This document shows positions 35,061 to 44,308 of a stretch of DNA of 64,000 nucleotides, one piece after another. Source of the DNA: Bacillus sp. 2B10 (GTDB lineage Bacteria; Pseudomonadota; Alphaproteobacteria; Sphingomonadales; Sphingomonadaceae). Each line of letters begins with the position of its first letter. Positions within the stretch are counted from its first letter, which is position 1. Made by a program: the position numbers and the translations under genes. Location: contig RPSH01000005.1 of NCBI GenBank assembly GCA_003946805.1, positions 62,001-126,000 on the forward strand, written 5' to 3'. Below the pieces are notes generated by a model. It had not been told where the DNA came from. It ran no database searches and was given only the letters and a program-made list of their open reading frames with translations.

Positions 35061-36367
35061 GCGGACCGTCCGACCGGGCCGGGCGCGTCGCGCTGGTCGA
35101 GGACGACGAAGACCTGCGCGTCTCGACCGCGCAGCTGCTGACGCTGGCCGGGTTCGACGTAGTGGCCTTTCCCGCGGCCCCGCCTGCGCTGCTCGCGATC
35201 GACGCCGAGTTCGACGGGATCGTCGTCACCGACGTCCGGATGCCGCTAATGTCGGGGATAGAGCTATTCCGGATCCTGCGCGAACGCGACCCGACGCTGC
35301 CGGTCGTGCTGGTTACCGGCCATGCCGATGTCGAGACCGCGGTGGAGACGATCAAGGCCGGGGCGTGGGATTTCCTGTCCAAGCCGTTCGATCCCGACGC
35401 GCTGGTCGCCGCCGCCACGCGGGCGATGGCGGCGCGGACGCTGGCGCTGGAGAACCGGCGGCTGCGGGCGCAGGCGGCGGGTGGCGAACAGGCGGCGCTG
35501 GTCGGGCGGTCGCCGGCGATCGCCCGGCTGCGCGACATGATCCCGGTGCTGGCCGACACCGATATCGACCTGCTGATCGAGGGGGAAACCGGTACCGGCA
35601 AGGAATTGCTGGCCCGCGCGATCCACCGGGCCGGACGCCGCGCGCGGCATCGATTCGTCTCGGTCGCCTGCGCCGCGCTGCCGGGACCGGCGATCGAGGA
35701 CGAACTGTTCGCGACCGTCGGCGACCGCGGGATCGTGGCGGCGCAGCGCGGCACGCTGTTCCTCGACGATATCGACCAGGCGTCGCGCGGGTTGCAGGGG
35801 CGGCTGACCCAGGTGATCGAGGATCGCGCGCTGCGTGGCGCCCGCGACGTCGTGCCCATCGACGTGCGGGTGATCGCAACCGCGGCGGAGGAGGCGCAGC
35901 GCGGGCCGGACGCGATCGCGCCGGGGCTGCTCTACCGGCTGGCAGCGGTGCGGCTCCGCATGCCGCCGCTGCGCGACCGGCGCGAGGACGTGCCGTTGCT
36001 GTTCGCGCATCTGGTCGACCTGTCGGCGAACCGGCTGCGGCGGCCGGTGCCCGCGCTGACACAGGGTGCGCGCGACATGCTGGCGCGGCACGACTGGCCG
36101 GGCAACGTCCGCGAACTGGCGCATTTCGCCGACCGGTTCGTGCTGGGGTTGGACGGCGGCAGCGACGCGGCGTCCGGCAGCGATGCCACCCGGCCGCTCC
36201 CCGAACGGCTGGCGGCGTTCGAGCGCGAGGCGATCCTGTCGGCGATCGCGGCGACCGGCGGTGAGATCGGCGCGGCGATCGACCGCCTCGGCATCCCGCG
36301 CAAGACGTTCTACTACAAGGTGCAGCGGCTCGGCATCGACCTACGGACGCTGCGCAACCAGGGTTAG
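35057..36367 (+). CDS. dctD: DctD-like response regulator lacking the GAFTGA loop
   Basis: The 436-residue protein has a receiver domain (acid cluster E15-D17, phospho-acceptor D59 in VVTDVRMP, K109 in LSKPF). An AAA+ domain follows (Walker A IEGETGTGKE about 175-183, Walker B GTLFLDDID about 232-240, R-finger region). The C-terminal Fis-type HTH reads GGEIGAAIDRLGIPRKTFYY. Between ELFA and RGTLFLDD only about 13 residues remain (TVGDRGIVAAQ). A normal sigma-54 activator has the GAFTGA segment and about 20 residues more. Classical sigma-54 contact is therefore missing, and the protein may act through another mechanism. Confidence 0.85.
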   Translation: MSGPSDRAGRVALVEDDEDLRVSTAQLLTLAGFDVVAFPAAPPALLAIDAEFDGIVVTDVRMPLMSGIELFRILRERDPTLPVVLVTGHADVETAVETIKAGAWDFLSKPFDPDALVAAATRAMAARTLALENRRLRAQAAGGEQAALVGRSPAIARLRDMIPVLADTDIDLLIEGETGTGKELLARAIHRAGRRARHRFVSVACAALPGPAIEDELFATVGDRGIVAAQRGTLFLDDIDQASRGLQGRLTQVIEDRALRGARDVVPIDVRVIATAAEEAQRGPDAIAPGLLYRLAAVRLRMPPLRDRREDVPLLFAHLVDLSANRLRRPVPALTQGARDMLARHDWPGNVRELAHFADRFVLGLDGGSDAASGSDATRPLPERLAAFEREAILSAIAATGGEIGAAIDRLGIPRKTFYYKVQRLGIDLRTLRNQG

Positions 36368-36388
36368 GGACGGCAAACGGCCCGCCCG

Positions 36389-37117
36389 CTAGACCGAAAG
36401 CCCGTCGTCCGGAACATAGGCCAGCCCGGCCCGCGCCTCCAGCGCCGTGCGGTCGCGCATGACGATCCGTCCGCGCGAACAGCGGACCATATGCTCGCCC
36501 TCGAGGATGTGGAGGCAATCGGTGACGGTCGCACGGCGCAGGTTGAGCGTCGCCGCGATCGAGGCATGGGTGACCGACATTGCGTCGCCGTCGATCCGGT
36601 CGTCGATCATCAGCAGCAGGCGCGCGATGCGACGCTCGGGCACGTCGCGCAGCGCCGAGGCGAGGGTGCGCGCCATCTGCATCGAGAAACGCTGGGCGAA
36701 GGTCAGGATCGCCTTCAGCAGCACCGGATGCTGCTCGGCCGTCTCCACCACCGCGGCGGCCGGGATGACGATCGCGGTACCCGGCTGGATATGCGCGCGC
36801 GACGTGAACGGCGTCGGCTGGTCGCTGAACAGCCGCGACCAGCCGACCACGCCGTCGCGCCCGATCATGCCGACATCCTGCGACGATCCGCCGGTCGACA
36901 GCGACAGCATCGCCGGCGCGCCTTCGGGAAAGACCAGCCGGTCGATCGGCTCGCCGCTGCGCGTCAGGATTTCGCCGGGCTGCAATTCGATGCGGGTCGC
37001 GGATCGCGCCAGTAACCGCCGCACCTCGAGGTGCAGCGCGCCGATCAGCATGTTGTCGGTCGTGGGCAGGCCAGTAGCCGCGTCGGCCGGGTTTTCTGTC
37101 ATTACTGCGAACGCCAT
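36389..37117 (-). CDS. Crp/Fnr-family transcriptional regulator
   Basis: The 242-residue protein has a cyclic-nucleotide-binding-like beta-roll ([20 protein letters not shown] to [17 protein letters not shown]) and a C-terminal winged HTH ([20 protein letters not shown]). There are no Fnr cysteine ligands, so it is not an iron-sulfur oxygen sensor. The start at 37117 has AGAAGG; an ATG at 37102 is an alternative. It diverges from the ferritin-like pair, with a perfect GTACGG-AA-CCGTAC palindrome at 37172-37185 in between that could be its site. Confidence 0.8.
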   Translation of the reverse strand: MAFAVMTENPADAATGLPTTDNMLIGALHLEVRRLLARSATRIELQPGEILTRSGEPIDRLVFPEGAPAMLSLSTGGSSQDVGMIGRDGVVGWSRLFSDQPTPFTSRAHIQPGTAIVIPAAAVVETAEQHPVLLKAILTFAQRFSMQMARTLASALRDVPERRIARLLLMIDDRIDGDAMSVTHASIAATLNLRRATVTDCLHILEGEHMVRCSRGRIVMRDRTALEARAGLAYVPDDGLSV

Positions 37118-37171
37118 CCGGCCTTCTTTTGCCCGCAAGAACAGCATCAATCCAGTCGTCCGGCGCACCTT

Positions 37172-37185
37172 GTACGGAACCGTAC
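37172..37185. promoter_or_regulatory. Palindrome between regulator and ferritin-like operon
   Basis: GTACGG-AA-CCGTAC is a perfect 14-bp palindrome in the 142-bp divergent region, 55 bp from the Crp/Fnr-like gene start and 75 bp from the ferritin-like start. Candidate operator; the binding protein is not known. Confidence 0.4.
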
Positions 37186-37259
37186 GTGCGAAGGCGAACG
37201 TGCGTCCATTAACCTCCATCAACCGTTGGGGCGTGACAACGATCCAGGGAGACGGTGCC

Positions 37260-38225
37260 ATGACCGACCAGACATTGGTGACGGAGGCGTTCGAAGCACG
37301 GGCGAAGCGGCGGGACGATCGCCGCGATTTCTTCAAGATGCTGAGTGGTGCCGCCGTCGTGGGGGGCGCGGCGATCTTCGCCACCCGCTCCGACGACGCC
37401 CTGGCGCAGAGTGCGCCGAGCGATGCCGACGTGCTGAACTTCGCGCTGAACCTCGAATATCTTGAGGCGCAATTCTATTATTTCGCGGCATTCGGTTCGG
37501 GGCTGCCCAATTCGATCCTCACCGGCACCGGCACGCAGGGCGCGGTCACCGGCGGTCGTCAGGTAAACTTCTCCGACGCGGTCGTCGGGCAATATGCCCG
37601 CGAGATCGCGGCAGACGAGCGCGCGCATGTCGAATTCCTGCGCACGGCGCTGGGCACGGCGGCGGTCGCGCAGCCGGCGATCGACATCAGCGCATCGGCG
37701 ACGGGCGCCTTTTCCTCGGCGGCGCGTGCTGCCGGGCTGATCGGTGCCGGGGCGTCGTTCGATCCCTATGCCAGCGACGAGAATTTCCTGCTCGGCGCAT
37801 ATATCTTCGAGGATGTCGGCGTCACCGCCTACAAGGGCGCGGCACCGTTGCTGTCCAGCAAGACCTTCCTCGAAGCGGCCGCCGGCATTCTGGCGGTCGA
37901 GGCGTATCACGCCGCGATCGTGCGTACGACGCTGTATGCCAAGGGGATCGAGACCCCGGCGTCCGGCCTGATCGCGGCGAGCGATTCGATCTCGAACGCA
38001 CGCGACAGCCTCGACGGAACGCTCGACCTCGACCAGGGGCTGACCCCGTTGGCGAGCAACCCGAGCGCTAGCAACATCGCGCCGCTCGACAATAACGGCA
38101 TCGCCTTCAGCCGGTCGGCCGGACAGGTGCTCAACATCGTCTATCTGACCAACGCCCAGGCCAGCGGTGGGGGCTTCTTCCCCAATGGTGTCAACGGCAC
38201 CATCCGCGCCAGCGCCGCCAACTGA
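37260..38225 (+). CDS. Tat-exported ferritin-like protein (Ferritin_2 type), paralog 1
   Basis: This 321-residue protein carries a twin-arginine signal ([20 protein letters not shown], cleavage near DALAQ). The four-helix ferritin-like body has candidate diiron ligands in each helix: E in [14 protein letters not shown] in [13 protein letters not shown] in [12 protein letters not shown], and E/H in [10 protein letters not shown]. The C-terminal 80 residues are Ser/Asn-rich. The group includes plant desiccation-related PCC13-62-like proteins; a stress role is plausible but unproven. A close paralog follows 17 bp downstream. Confidence 0.8.
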   Translation: MTDQTLVTEAFEARAKRRDDRRDFFKMLSGAAVVGGAAIFATRSDDALAQSAPSDADVLNFALNLEYLEAQFYYFAAFGSGLPNSILTGTGTQGAVTGGRQVNFSDAVVGQYAREIAADERAHVEFLRTALGTAAVAQPAIDISASATGAFSSAARAAGLIGAGASFDPYASDENFLLGAYIFEDVGVTAYKGAAPLLSSKTFLEAAAGILAVEAYHAAIVRTTLYAKGIETPASGLIAASDSISNARDSLDGTLDLDQGLTPLASNPSASNIAPLDNNGIAFSRSAGQVLNIVYLTNAQASGGGFFPNGVNGTIRASAAN

Positions 38226-38242
38226 GCCCAGGGAGAGACATC

Positions 38243-39250
38243 ATGACGAACGATCCGATTCTGCAGGTGCTCGAAGCCTGTGGCGAACGTCGCAATGCGC
38301 GGCGCGACTTCATCCGCTTCGCCGGCGGGGCCGCGGTCGCCACGGCGGGCGCGACGGTGCTGTCCGCGTGCAGCGACAGCGGCGGCGGCTTCATCGACGG
38401 CACCACGCCGACGCCCACCCCGACACCGACCGGCACTGCGGCGCTGACCGATGCCGACGTGCTGAACTTCGCGCTGAACCTCGAATATCTCGAAGCGCAA
38501 TTCTATGCCTTCGCTGCCAACGGTGCCGGCCTGCCCAACAGCAGCCTGTCGGGTACCGGCACGCAAGGGGCGGTCACCGGCGGCCGGCAGGTGACGTTCA
38601 CCGATCCGCTGGTCGCGCGCTACGCCCGTGAAATCGCCGCCGACGAACTGGCGCACGTCAACTTCCTGCGCACCGCGCTCGGATCGGCGGCGGTGGCGCA
38701 ACCGGCGATCGACATCGGCACCACCCCGACCAGCGCCTTCTCGAACGCGGCCCGTGCCGCGGGGCTGATCGGGGCCGGCGCCTCCTTCGACGTCTATGCG
38801 ACGGACGAAAACTTCCTCCTCGGCGCGTTCATCTTCGAGGATGTCGGCGTCACCGCGTACAAGGGGGCGGTCGGCTTCATCAGCAACAAGACCTTCCTCG
38901 AGGCCGCAGCGGGCATCCATGCCGCCGAGGCGTATCACGCCGGGCTGGTGCGGACGGTGCTGTATCGCAAGGGCATCGCCACGCCCGCGCTGATCGACGC
39001 GACGGAGGCGATCTCCACCGCGCGCGACAGCCTCGACGGCAGCAGCGATCTCGATCAGGGCGTCCGTCCGACCGGAAGCGGTGCGACCGCGGTGTCGAAC
39101 ATCGTACCGACCGACGGCAGCGGCATCGCGTTCAGCCGGACGCCGGGACAGGTGCTCAACATCGTCTATCTCGACCGCACCGCCAAGACCGCCGGGGGCT
39201 TCTTCCCCAGCGGCGTCAACGGCACGATCCGTTCGAGCGCGGCGAACTAA
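38243..39250 (+). CDS. Tat-exported ferritin-like lipoprotein, paralog 2
   Basis: This 335-residue paralog of the preceding gene shares the blocks [20 protein letters not shown] and [14 protein letters not shown], the same ligand pattern and the same C-terminal GGFFPxGVNGTIRxSAAN ending. It differs by a lipobox after the Tat motif ([17 protein letters not shown] then VLSACSD) and a [10 protein letters not shown] linker. It would therefore be membrane-anchored where paralog 1 is free. Tandem duplication with divergent localisation is evident. Confidence 0.8.
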   Translation: MTNDPILQVLEACGERRNARRDFIRFAGGAAVATAGATVLSACSDSGGGFIDGTTPTPTPTPTGTAALTDADVLNFALNLEYLEAQFYAFAANGAGLPNSSLSGTGTQGAVTGGRQVTFTDPLVARYAREIAADELAHVNFLRTALGSAAVAQPAIDIGTTPTSAFSNAARAAGLIGAGASFDVYATDENFLLGAFIFEDVGVTAYKGAVGFISNKTFLEAAAGIHAAEAYHAGLVRTVLYRKGIATPALIDATEAISTARDSLDGSSDLDQGVRPTGSGATAVSNIVPTDGSGIAFSRTPGQVLNIVYLDRTAKTAGGFFPSGVNGTIRSSAAN

Positions 39251-39255
39251 GGGGT

Positions 39256-39292
39256 GGGGCGGCGTTCCGGTGTCGTGCCGGGACGTCGCCCC
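39256..39292. terminator. Hairpin between convergent genes, probable terminator
   Basis: GGGGCGGCGT (39256-39265) pairs with ACGTCGCCCC (39283-39292) with one G-T pair. An inner CCGG/CCGG stem adds stability. It lies between the ferritin-like stop and the stop of the convergent Crp/Fnr gene. Confidence 0.5.
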
Positions 39293-39300
39293 CTTCGTCG

Positions 39301-40062
39301 TCAGGCCGCAGGCGGCCCCACCAGCCGCGCATACGCCTCTTCGGCCGGCCCATATGTCATCGCCGCCATTTCCAGCAGCTTCTCGCGATCGCGCACGATC
39401 ACCCGCCCGCGCAATGCACGGATCGCCAGCGTCTCCTCCAGCTTGTGGAGCGCGTCGGTGATGCTGCTGCGCCGGACCGCCAGCATAAGGCGGAATTCCT
39501 CGTGCGTCATCGCGATCTCGTCGCCGCGCACGCGGTCGTGATAGAGCAGGATCCAGCGCGCGAGCCGCCGCTCGACCGGATGCGACAGCGCCGACACGAC
39601 CGTCCGCCCCATCTGGATCAGGAACACCTGCACGAACCGCAGGAGCGCCGCCTGGAGCGATTCGCTCTGGTCGAGCGCCGCCATCAGCAGGTCGACCGGA
39701 ATGCGCAGCGCCGTGCCCGGCTCGGCGCGCAGCACCACGTCGTGCGGTGAACGGTCGTCGCCCAGCAGCACCGGCCAGCCGACATAGCCGTCCGATCCCA
39801 GCAATCCCACCGCATGCAGCCGTTCGCCGTCGATCACCTCCAGCACCGCGGCGATGCCCCCTTCGAGGAAATAGACATGCTCGATCGGCCCGCCGGCGGT
39901 CAGCAGCGTGTCGCCCACCTCCAGCGCGATGCGTTCGAGCGAGGGGGCGAGCAAGGCGCGATCGCCCGCTTCGAGCGAGGCGAGCAGGCGATTGCCGTCG
40001 CCGATGGGGCAGGCCGGCATCATGCCGTCAATAGTGCGGGGTAAGACCGTCATAGGCAGCAT
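39301..40062 (-). CDS. Crp/Fnr-family transcriptional regulator
   Basis: The 253-residue protein has an effector beta-roll (IALEVGDTLLTAGGPIEHVY to AEPGTALRIPVDLLMAALD), a dimerisation helix and a winged HTH (AMTHEEFRLMLAVRRSSITD). It has the same architecture as the regulator at 36389 but is only distantly similar. There is no cysteine cluster. ATG at 40062 or 40053 may be the start. It is convergent with the ferritin-like genes, so the pair of regulators brackets them. Confidence 0.8.
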   Translation of the reverse strand: MLPMTVLPRTIDGMMPACPIGDGNRLLASLEAGDRALLAPSLERIALEVGDTLLTAGGPIEHVYFLEGGIAAVLEVIDGERLHAVGLLGSDGYVGWPVLLGDDRSPHDVVLRAEPGTALRIPVDLLMAALDQSESLQAALLRFVQVFLIQMGRTVVSALSHPVERRLARWILLYHDRVRGDEIAMTHEEFRLMLAVRRSSITDALHKLEETLAIRALRGRVIVRDREKLLEMAAMTYGPAEEAYARLVGPPAA

Positions 40063-40200
40063 GTTCCATGGCTTTCATTGCAAAGGCAAACTCGAAGCTG
40101 CGCCGAAGGCTCCCTGTGCCCGGACGGCCACAGGCGTCTGGCATTGCATGTGCGATGCCGATTGCCGTTTGCCCGCGCCTTGCATAGACAGGGCGCGACC

Positions 40201-40926
40201 GTGCCCAGCCTTCACGCCCTTGCCAATCCCCGGCGTTTCCTGTCGATCGCCCGGCCGCTCACGCCGCTGCTGGTGTGGGGCGGGCTCGTGCTGTTCGCCT
40301 TCGGCTGCTGGGCCGGGCTGACGCAGACGCCGGCGGATTATCTGCAGGGCGACAGCGTCCGCATCCTCTATGTCCATGTCCCGGCCGCGTGGCTGGGGAT
40401 GGGCGGCTGGTCGAGCCTCGCCATCGCCAGCATCGTCTTTCTGGTTTGGCGGCATCCGCTGGCCGCCGTGGCCGCGCGGGCGATCGCGCTGCCCGGTGCG
40501 CTGTTCACCGCGCTGTGCCTCGCCACCGGATCGATCTGGGGCCGGCCGACCTGGGGGACGTGGTGGCAATGGGACGGGCGGCTGACGTCGATGCTGCTGC
40601 TGTTCTTCGTCTATCTCGCCTATCTCGCCCTCGCCCGCGCCGATGCCGATCGCGATGGCGACGGCCGGATTCCGGCGCTGTTCGGCATCGCCGGCACCGC
40701 GCTGCTGCCGGTCATCCGCTATTCGGTGCTGTGGTGGCGCACGCTGCATCAGGGACCGAGCATCACCCTGACCAGATCGACGATCGATCCCGCGATCCTG
40801 TGGCCGCTGTTCTTCACCGCCGGGGGCGCGAGTCTGTTGTTCGGCGGGATCGTGCTGATGCGGATGCGCGCCGACCTCGCCCGGATCAAGGCGGAGGCGC
40901 GGATGCGCCGGCGGGCGGCGGCATGA
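40201..40926 (+). CDS. ccmC: Cytochrome c maturation haem transporter CcmC
   Basis: The 241-residue protein has six transmembrane helices and the WWD-type haem-handling motif WGRPTWGTWWQWDGRLTS on the periplasmic side. Conserved histidines flank it (VHVPAAWLGMG, WWRTLHQGPSI). It delivers haem to CcmE. The start is GTG (VPSLHALANP), chosen because the preceding codons read poorly. It is the first of seven overlapping ccm genes; ccmA and ccmB are not in this window. Confidence 0.93.
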   Translation: MPSLHALANPRRFLSIARPLTPLLVWGGLVLFAFGCWAGLTQTPADYLQGDSVRILYVHVPAAWLGMGGWSSLAIASIVFLVWRHPLAAVAARAIALPGALFTALCLATGSIWGRPTWGTWWQWDGRLTSMLLLFFVYLAYLALARADADRDGDGRIPALFGIAGTALLPVIRYSVLWWRTLHQGPSITLTRSTIDPAILWPLFFTAGGASLLFGGIVLMRMRADLARIKAEARMRRRAAA

Positions 40927-41030
40927 ACCACTGGGCCTTCATCGCCGCCGCCTATGGCGTGACGCTGGGCGGGATCGCCGCGATCACCATCGCGTCATGG
41001 GTGGCGATGCGCCGCGCGGAGCGGGGATGA
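40923..41030 (+). CDS. ccmD: Cytochrome c maturation protein CcmD
   Basis: This tiny 35-residue single-span protein, MNHWAFIAAAYGVTLGGIAA then a basic tail MRRAERG, has the length and topology of CcmD. It assists release of holo-CcmE from CcmABCD. It overlaps ccmC and ccmE by four bases each (ATGA). Confidence 0.88.
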   Translation: MNHWAFIAAAYGVTLGGIAAITIASWVAMRRAERG

Positions 41031-41455
41031 GTCCGAAACGGCAACGCATGACGCTGGCGCTGCTGGCGGTCGTCGCGATCGTCGGCGCGGTGCTGCTGGC
41101 GATGTCGGCGCTGGGCGAGGAGGCGGCGTTCTTCTACGCGCCCGCCGATGCCGCCGCCGCGCCGCTCGAAAGGCCGGTGCGGCTGGGCGGCATGGTCGCG
41201 CCCGGATCGGTCAAGCGCGATGCCGATGGAGTCACGATCCGCTTCACCGTCACCGATGGCAAGGCGACCGTGCCGGTTCGCTTCGCCGGGATCGTCCCCG
41301 ACCTGTTCCGCGAGAATTCGGGCGTGGTCGCCGAAGGGCGCTTCGTCGCGGGCGGCGGGTTCGTCGCCGACAATCTGCTCGCCAAGCATGACGAGCGGTA
41401 CATGCCGCCGCAGGTCGCGGGCAAGATGCACAAGAGCGAGAGCATCGCCCGATGA
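41027..41455 (+). CDS. ccmE: Haem chaperone CcmE
   Basis: The 142-residue protein has an N-terminal anchor (TLALLAVVAIVGAVLLAMSA) and an OB-fold. The covalent haem-binding motif LLAKHDERYMPP holds the conserved His and Tyr. It receives haem from CcmC and hands it to CcmF. Start MSPKRQRMTL overlaps the ccmD stop. Confidence 0.93.
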   Translation: MSPKRQRMTLALLAVVAIVGAVLLAMSALGEEAAFFYAPADAAAAPLERPVRLGGMVAPGSVKRDADGVTIRFTVTDGKATVPVRFAGIVPDLFRENSGVVAEGRFVAGGGFVADNLLAKHDERYMPPQVAGKMHKSESIAR

Positions 41456-43380
41456 TCGCCGAAATCGGTCTGGCGGCGCTGTGGCTGGCGGCGGCGATGG
41501 CGTTGTTGCAGCTGGCGATGGCGGCGATCGCGTTGTCGTCGCGCGCCGCCGAGCCGCCGCCGATCGTCCGCGACCTGCTGTCCGCGGTCCGTCCGGTCGC
41601 GGTGGCGCAGGCGCTGCTGGCGACGGGGGCGTTCGCCGCGCTGGTCGCGCTGTTCGCGCGGACCGACCTGTCGGTGCTGCTGGTCGCGCAGAACAGCCAT
41701 TCGGCCAAGCCGATGCTGTACAAGGTCGCCGCGACCTGGGGCAATCACGAAGGGTCGATGCTGCTGTGGATCACCGTCCTGGCGGCGGCGGGCGGCGGCA
41801 TCGCGCTGTTCGAACGGATGCTGGCCGTCCGCACCCATGCCGCGACGCTGGCGGCGCAGGGGGCGATCGCGGCGGGATTCTATGCGTTCCTGCTGTTCGC
41901 CTCCAACCCGTTCGCGCGGCTGTCGCCGGCACCGCGCGAGGGGCTGGGGCTTAACCCGCTGTTGCAGGACCCGGGCCTCGCCTTCCATCCGCCGACGCTC
42001 TATCTCGGCTATGTCGGGCTGTCGGTCGCCTTTTCCTTCGCGGTCGGCGCGCTGGTCACCCGCGATGTCGGGCGCGACTTCGCGCGGGCGATGCGGCCCT
42101 GGGTGCTGGGCGCGTGGATTTTCCTGACCATCGGCATCACCGCCGGCAGCTACTGGGCCTATTACGAGCTTGGCTGGGGCGGCTGGTGGTTCTGGGACCC
42201 GGTCGAGAATGCGTCGTTGATGCCGTGGCTGGCGGCAACCGCGTTGCTGCATTCGGTGACGGTGCTGGCGACGCGCGACGGCCTGCGCGCATGGACCGTG
42301 ATGCTGTCGGTCGTCGCCTTTTCGATGTCGATGGTCGGTACCTTCCTCGTCCGCTCAGGCATCCTGACCAGCGTCCACGCCTTCGCGGTCGATCCGACGC
42401 GCGGCGGGTTCATCCTCGCGCTGTTGATCCTTTATATTGGCGGCGCGCTGGCGCTGTTCGCGTTCCGGGTCGGGACCGTTCGGCAGGGCGCGCTGTTCGA
42501 ACCGGTCAGCCGCGAAGGCGGGCTGGTGCTCAACAACCTGCTGCTGTCGGTCATCCTGGGCATCGTGCTGATCGGCACGCTCTATCCGCTGGTGGCGGAG
42601 GCGTTCGGGGTGCAGCTGTCGGTCGGCCCGCCATTCTTCAACCGTGCCGCCGGGCCGATCGCGTTGATACTGGTCGCCGCGATGACGATCGGTCCGCTGT
42701 TGCGCTGGCGGCGCGACCACGGCCTCTCGGTGTTGCGGCGGGTAGCGGCACCGGGCGCGATCGCGCTGATCGTCATGGTGGCCGCCCGCGCCGTGACCGA
42801 TGCCGGATGGCTGCCGGTGCTGGGCCTTGCCTTCGCCACCGGGCTGGCGGTCGCCAGCGTCCTGCCGCTGGTCGGGCGCAAGCCGTGGCGCACCCCGCTG
42901 GCGATCTACGGCATGGTCGTCGCGCATCTCGGCATCGCCGTCAGCCTTGCCGGCATGGCCAGCGACAGCGCGTTCACCGCCGAACGCCTCGTCGCCGCCG
43001 CGCCGGGCGAACATCACGCCGTCGGCCCGTTCGACGTGCGCTTCGACGGGATCAGGCCGGTGGTCGGCGACAACTGGTCGGCGGTGCAGGGCAGGCTGAC
43101 CGTGACGCGCGGCGGCGGGCGTCCGTTCGTGCTGCGCCCCGAACAGCGCTTCTTCGCCAACCCGCCGACCGAGACCAGCGAGGCGGCGCTCGCCACCTTC
43201 TGGGACGGACAGCTCTATGCCGTGCTCGGTCGCGACGATGTCGGCGGGCGACGCCAGCTGCGGCTGTGGTGGAAGCCGTTCGTGACGCTCATCTGGGCGG
43301 GCGGCGGCATGATTGCGCTGGGCGGACTGCTGGCGCTGGTCGGCCGGGTGCGGCGCGGCCGGCGGAAGGCGGCGGCATGA
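41452..43380 (+). CDS. ccmF: Haem lyase CcmF
   Basis: The 642-residue polytopic membrane protein has the WWD domain WAYYELGWGGWWFWDPVENA and the CcmF N-terminal block WGNHEGSMLLWI. Periplasmic histidines and a C-terminal DUF-type domain are present, ending KPFVTLIWAGGGMIALGG. It attaches haem to apocytochrome c together with CcmH. Overlaps its neighbours on both sides. Confidence 0.95.
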   Translation: MIAEIGLAALWLAAAMALLQLAMAAIALSSRAAEPPPIVRDLLSAVRPVAVAQALLATGAFAALVALFARTDLSVLLVAQNSHSAKPMLYKVAATWGNHEGSMLLWITVLAAAGGGIALFERMLAVRTHAATLAAQGAIAAGFYAFLLFASNPFARLSPAPREGLGLNPLLQDPGLAFHPPTLYLGYVGLSVAFSFAVGALVTRDVGRDFARAMRPWVLGAWIFLTIGITAGSYWAYYELGWGGWWFWDPVENASLMPWLAATALLHSVTVLATRDGLRAWTVMLSVVAFSMSMVGTFLVRSGILTSVHAFAVDPTRGGFILALLILYIGGALALFAFRVGTVRQGALFEPVSREGGLVLNNLLLSVILGIVLIGTLYPLVAEAFGVQLSVGPPFFNRAAGPIALILVAAMTIGPLLRWRRDHGLSVLRRVAAPGAIALIVMVAARAVTDAGWLPVLGLAFATGLAVASVLPLVGRKPWRTPLAIYGMVVAHLGIAVSLAGMASDSAFTAERLVAAAPGEHHAVGPFDVRFDGIRPVVGDNWSAVQGRLTVTRGGGRPFVLRPEQRFFANPPTETSEAALATFWDGQLYAVLGRDDVGGRRQLRLWWKPFVTLIWAGGGMIALGGLLALVGRVRRGRRKAAA

Positions 43381-43907
43381 ACCGTCGCCTGCTCTGGATG
43401 CCGCTGGTCGCGTTCGTGGTCGTCGCCGCGCTGTTCGCGTGGATGCTGCCGCAGGAGCCCGACCGGCAGGTGCGCTCGCGCCTGATCGGCAAGCCGCTGC
43501 CCGACTTCACGCTGGCGCCGATCGCGGCGGGCAAGCCGGGGCTTGCCACCGCCGCCTTCCGCGCCGGCAAGCCGCGGCTGCTCAACGTCTTCGGCAGCTG
43601 GTGCATCCCGTGCGCGGCCGAAGCGCCGCAACTGGCGAAGCTGGCGGCGGCGGGCGCGCCGATCGATGCCATCGCGATCCGCGACACCCGCGCCGACGTC
43701 GCGCAGTTCCTTGCCCGCAACGGCGATCCGTTCGCGGCGATCGGCGACGACCGCAACAGTTCGGTGCAACTGTCGCTCGGATCGTCGGGCGTGCCCGAAA
43801 CCTTCGTGATCGACGGGCAGGGGCGTATCGCGCACCAGCATATCGGCGCGATCCGCGACGAGGACGTGCCGGTGCTGCTCGCCAAACTCGCGGAGGTCGC
43901 GAAATGA
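43377..43907 (+). CDS. dsbE: Thiol:disulphide interchange protein CcmG/DsbE
   Basis: The 176-residue membrane-anchored thioredoxin has an anchor (WMPLVAFVVVAALFAWML), active site FGSWCIPCAAEAP and the cis-Pro region SSGVPETFVIDGQG. It reduces the CxxCH cysteines of apocytochrome c. Fourth-position overlap with ccmF and ccmH. Confidence 0.93.
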   Translation: MNRRLLWMPLVAFVVVAALFAWMLPQEPDRQVRSRLIGKPLPDFTLAPIAAGKPGLATAAFRAGKPRLLNVFGSWCIPCAAEAPQLAKLAAAGAPIDAIAIRDTRADVAQFLARNGDPFAAIGDDRNSSVQLSLGSSGVPETFVIDGQGRIAHQHIGAIRDEDVPVLLAKLAEVAK

Positions 43908-44308
43908 AGTGGCTGCTGCCCCTCCCGCTGCTGCTCGCCGGCCCGGCGCTCGCCCAGTCGCGCGTCCCGCCGCCAGCGCTGGCCGATACGCAGCTGCCGG
44001 ATATGGCGCAGGAACGCTCGGCCAAGGCACTGATGGAAACGCTGCGCTGCCTCGTCTGTCAGGGGCAGTCGATCGCCGACAGCGATGCCGACATGGCCGC
44101 CGACATGCGCGCGCTGGTGCGGCAACGGATCGCGGCGGGGGAGCAGCCCGACCGGGTGCGCGACTGGCTGATCGAGCGCTATGGCGACTATGTCAGCTAC
44201 GACCCGCCGCTGTCGGCGGCGACCGGGCCGTTGTGGATCGCGCCGATCCTGTTGCTGGCGATCGGCGGGCTGGTGGCGGCACGCAGTTTGAAGCGGGGAC
44301 GGCGATGA
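43904..44308 (+). CDS. ccmH: Cytochrome c biogenesis protein CcmH (CycL type)
   Basis: The 134-residue protein has a signal peptide (LLPLPLLLAGPALAQ), the redox motif METLRCLVCQGQSIADSDAD and a C-terminal TM helix (IAPILLLAIGGLVAA). It holds apocytochrome c thiols for haem ligation. It is the short, one-domain form; the TPR part is a separate gene (ccmI). Confidence 0.93.
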   Translation: MKWLLPLPLLLAGPALAQSRVPPPALADTQLPDMAQERSAKALMETLRCLVCQGQSIADSDADMAADMRALVRQRIAAGEQPDRVRDWLIERYGDYVSYDPPLSAATGPLWIAPILLLAIGGLVAARSLKRGRR

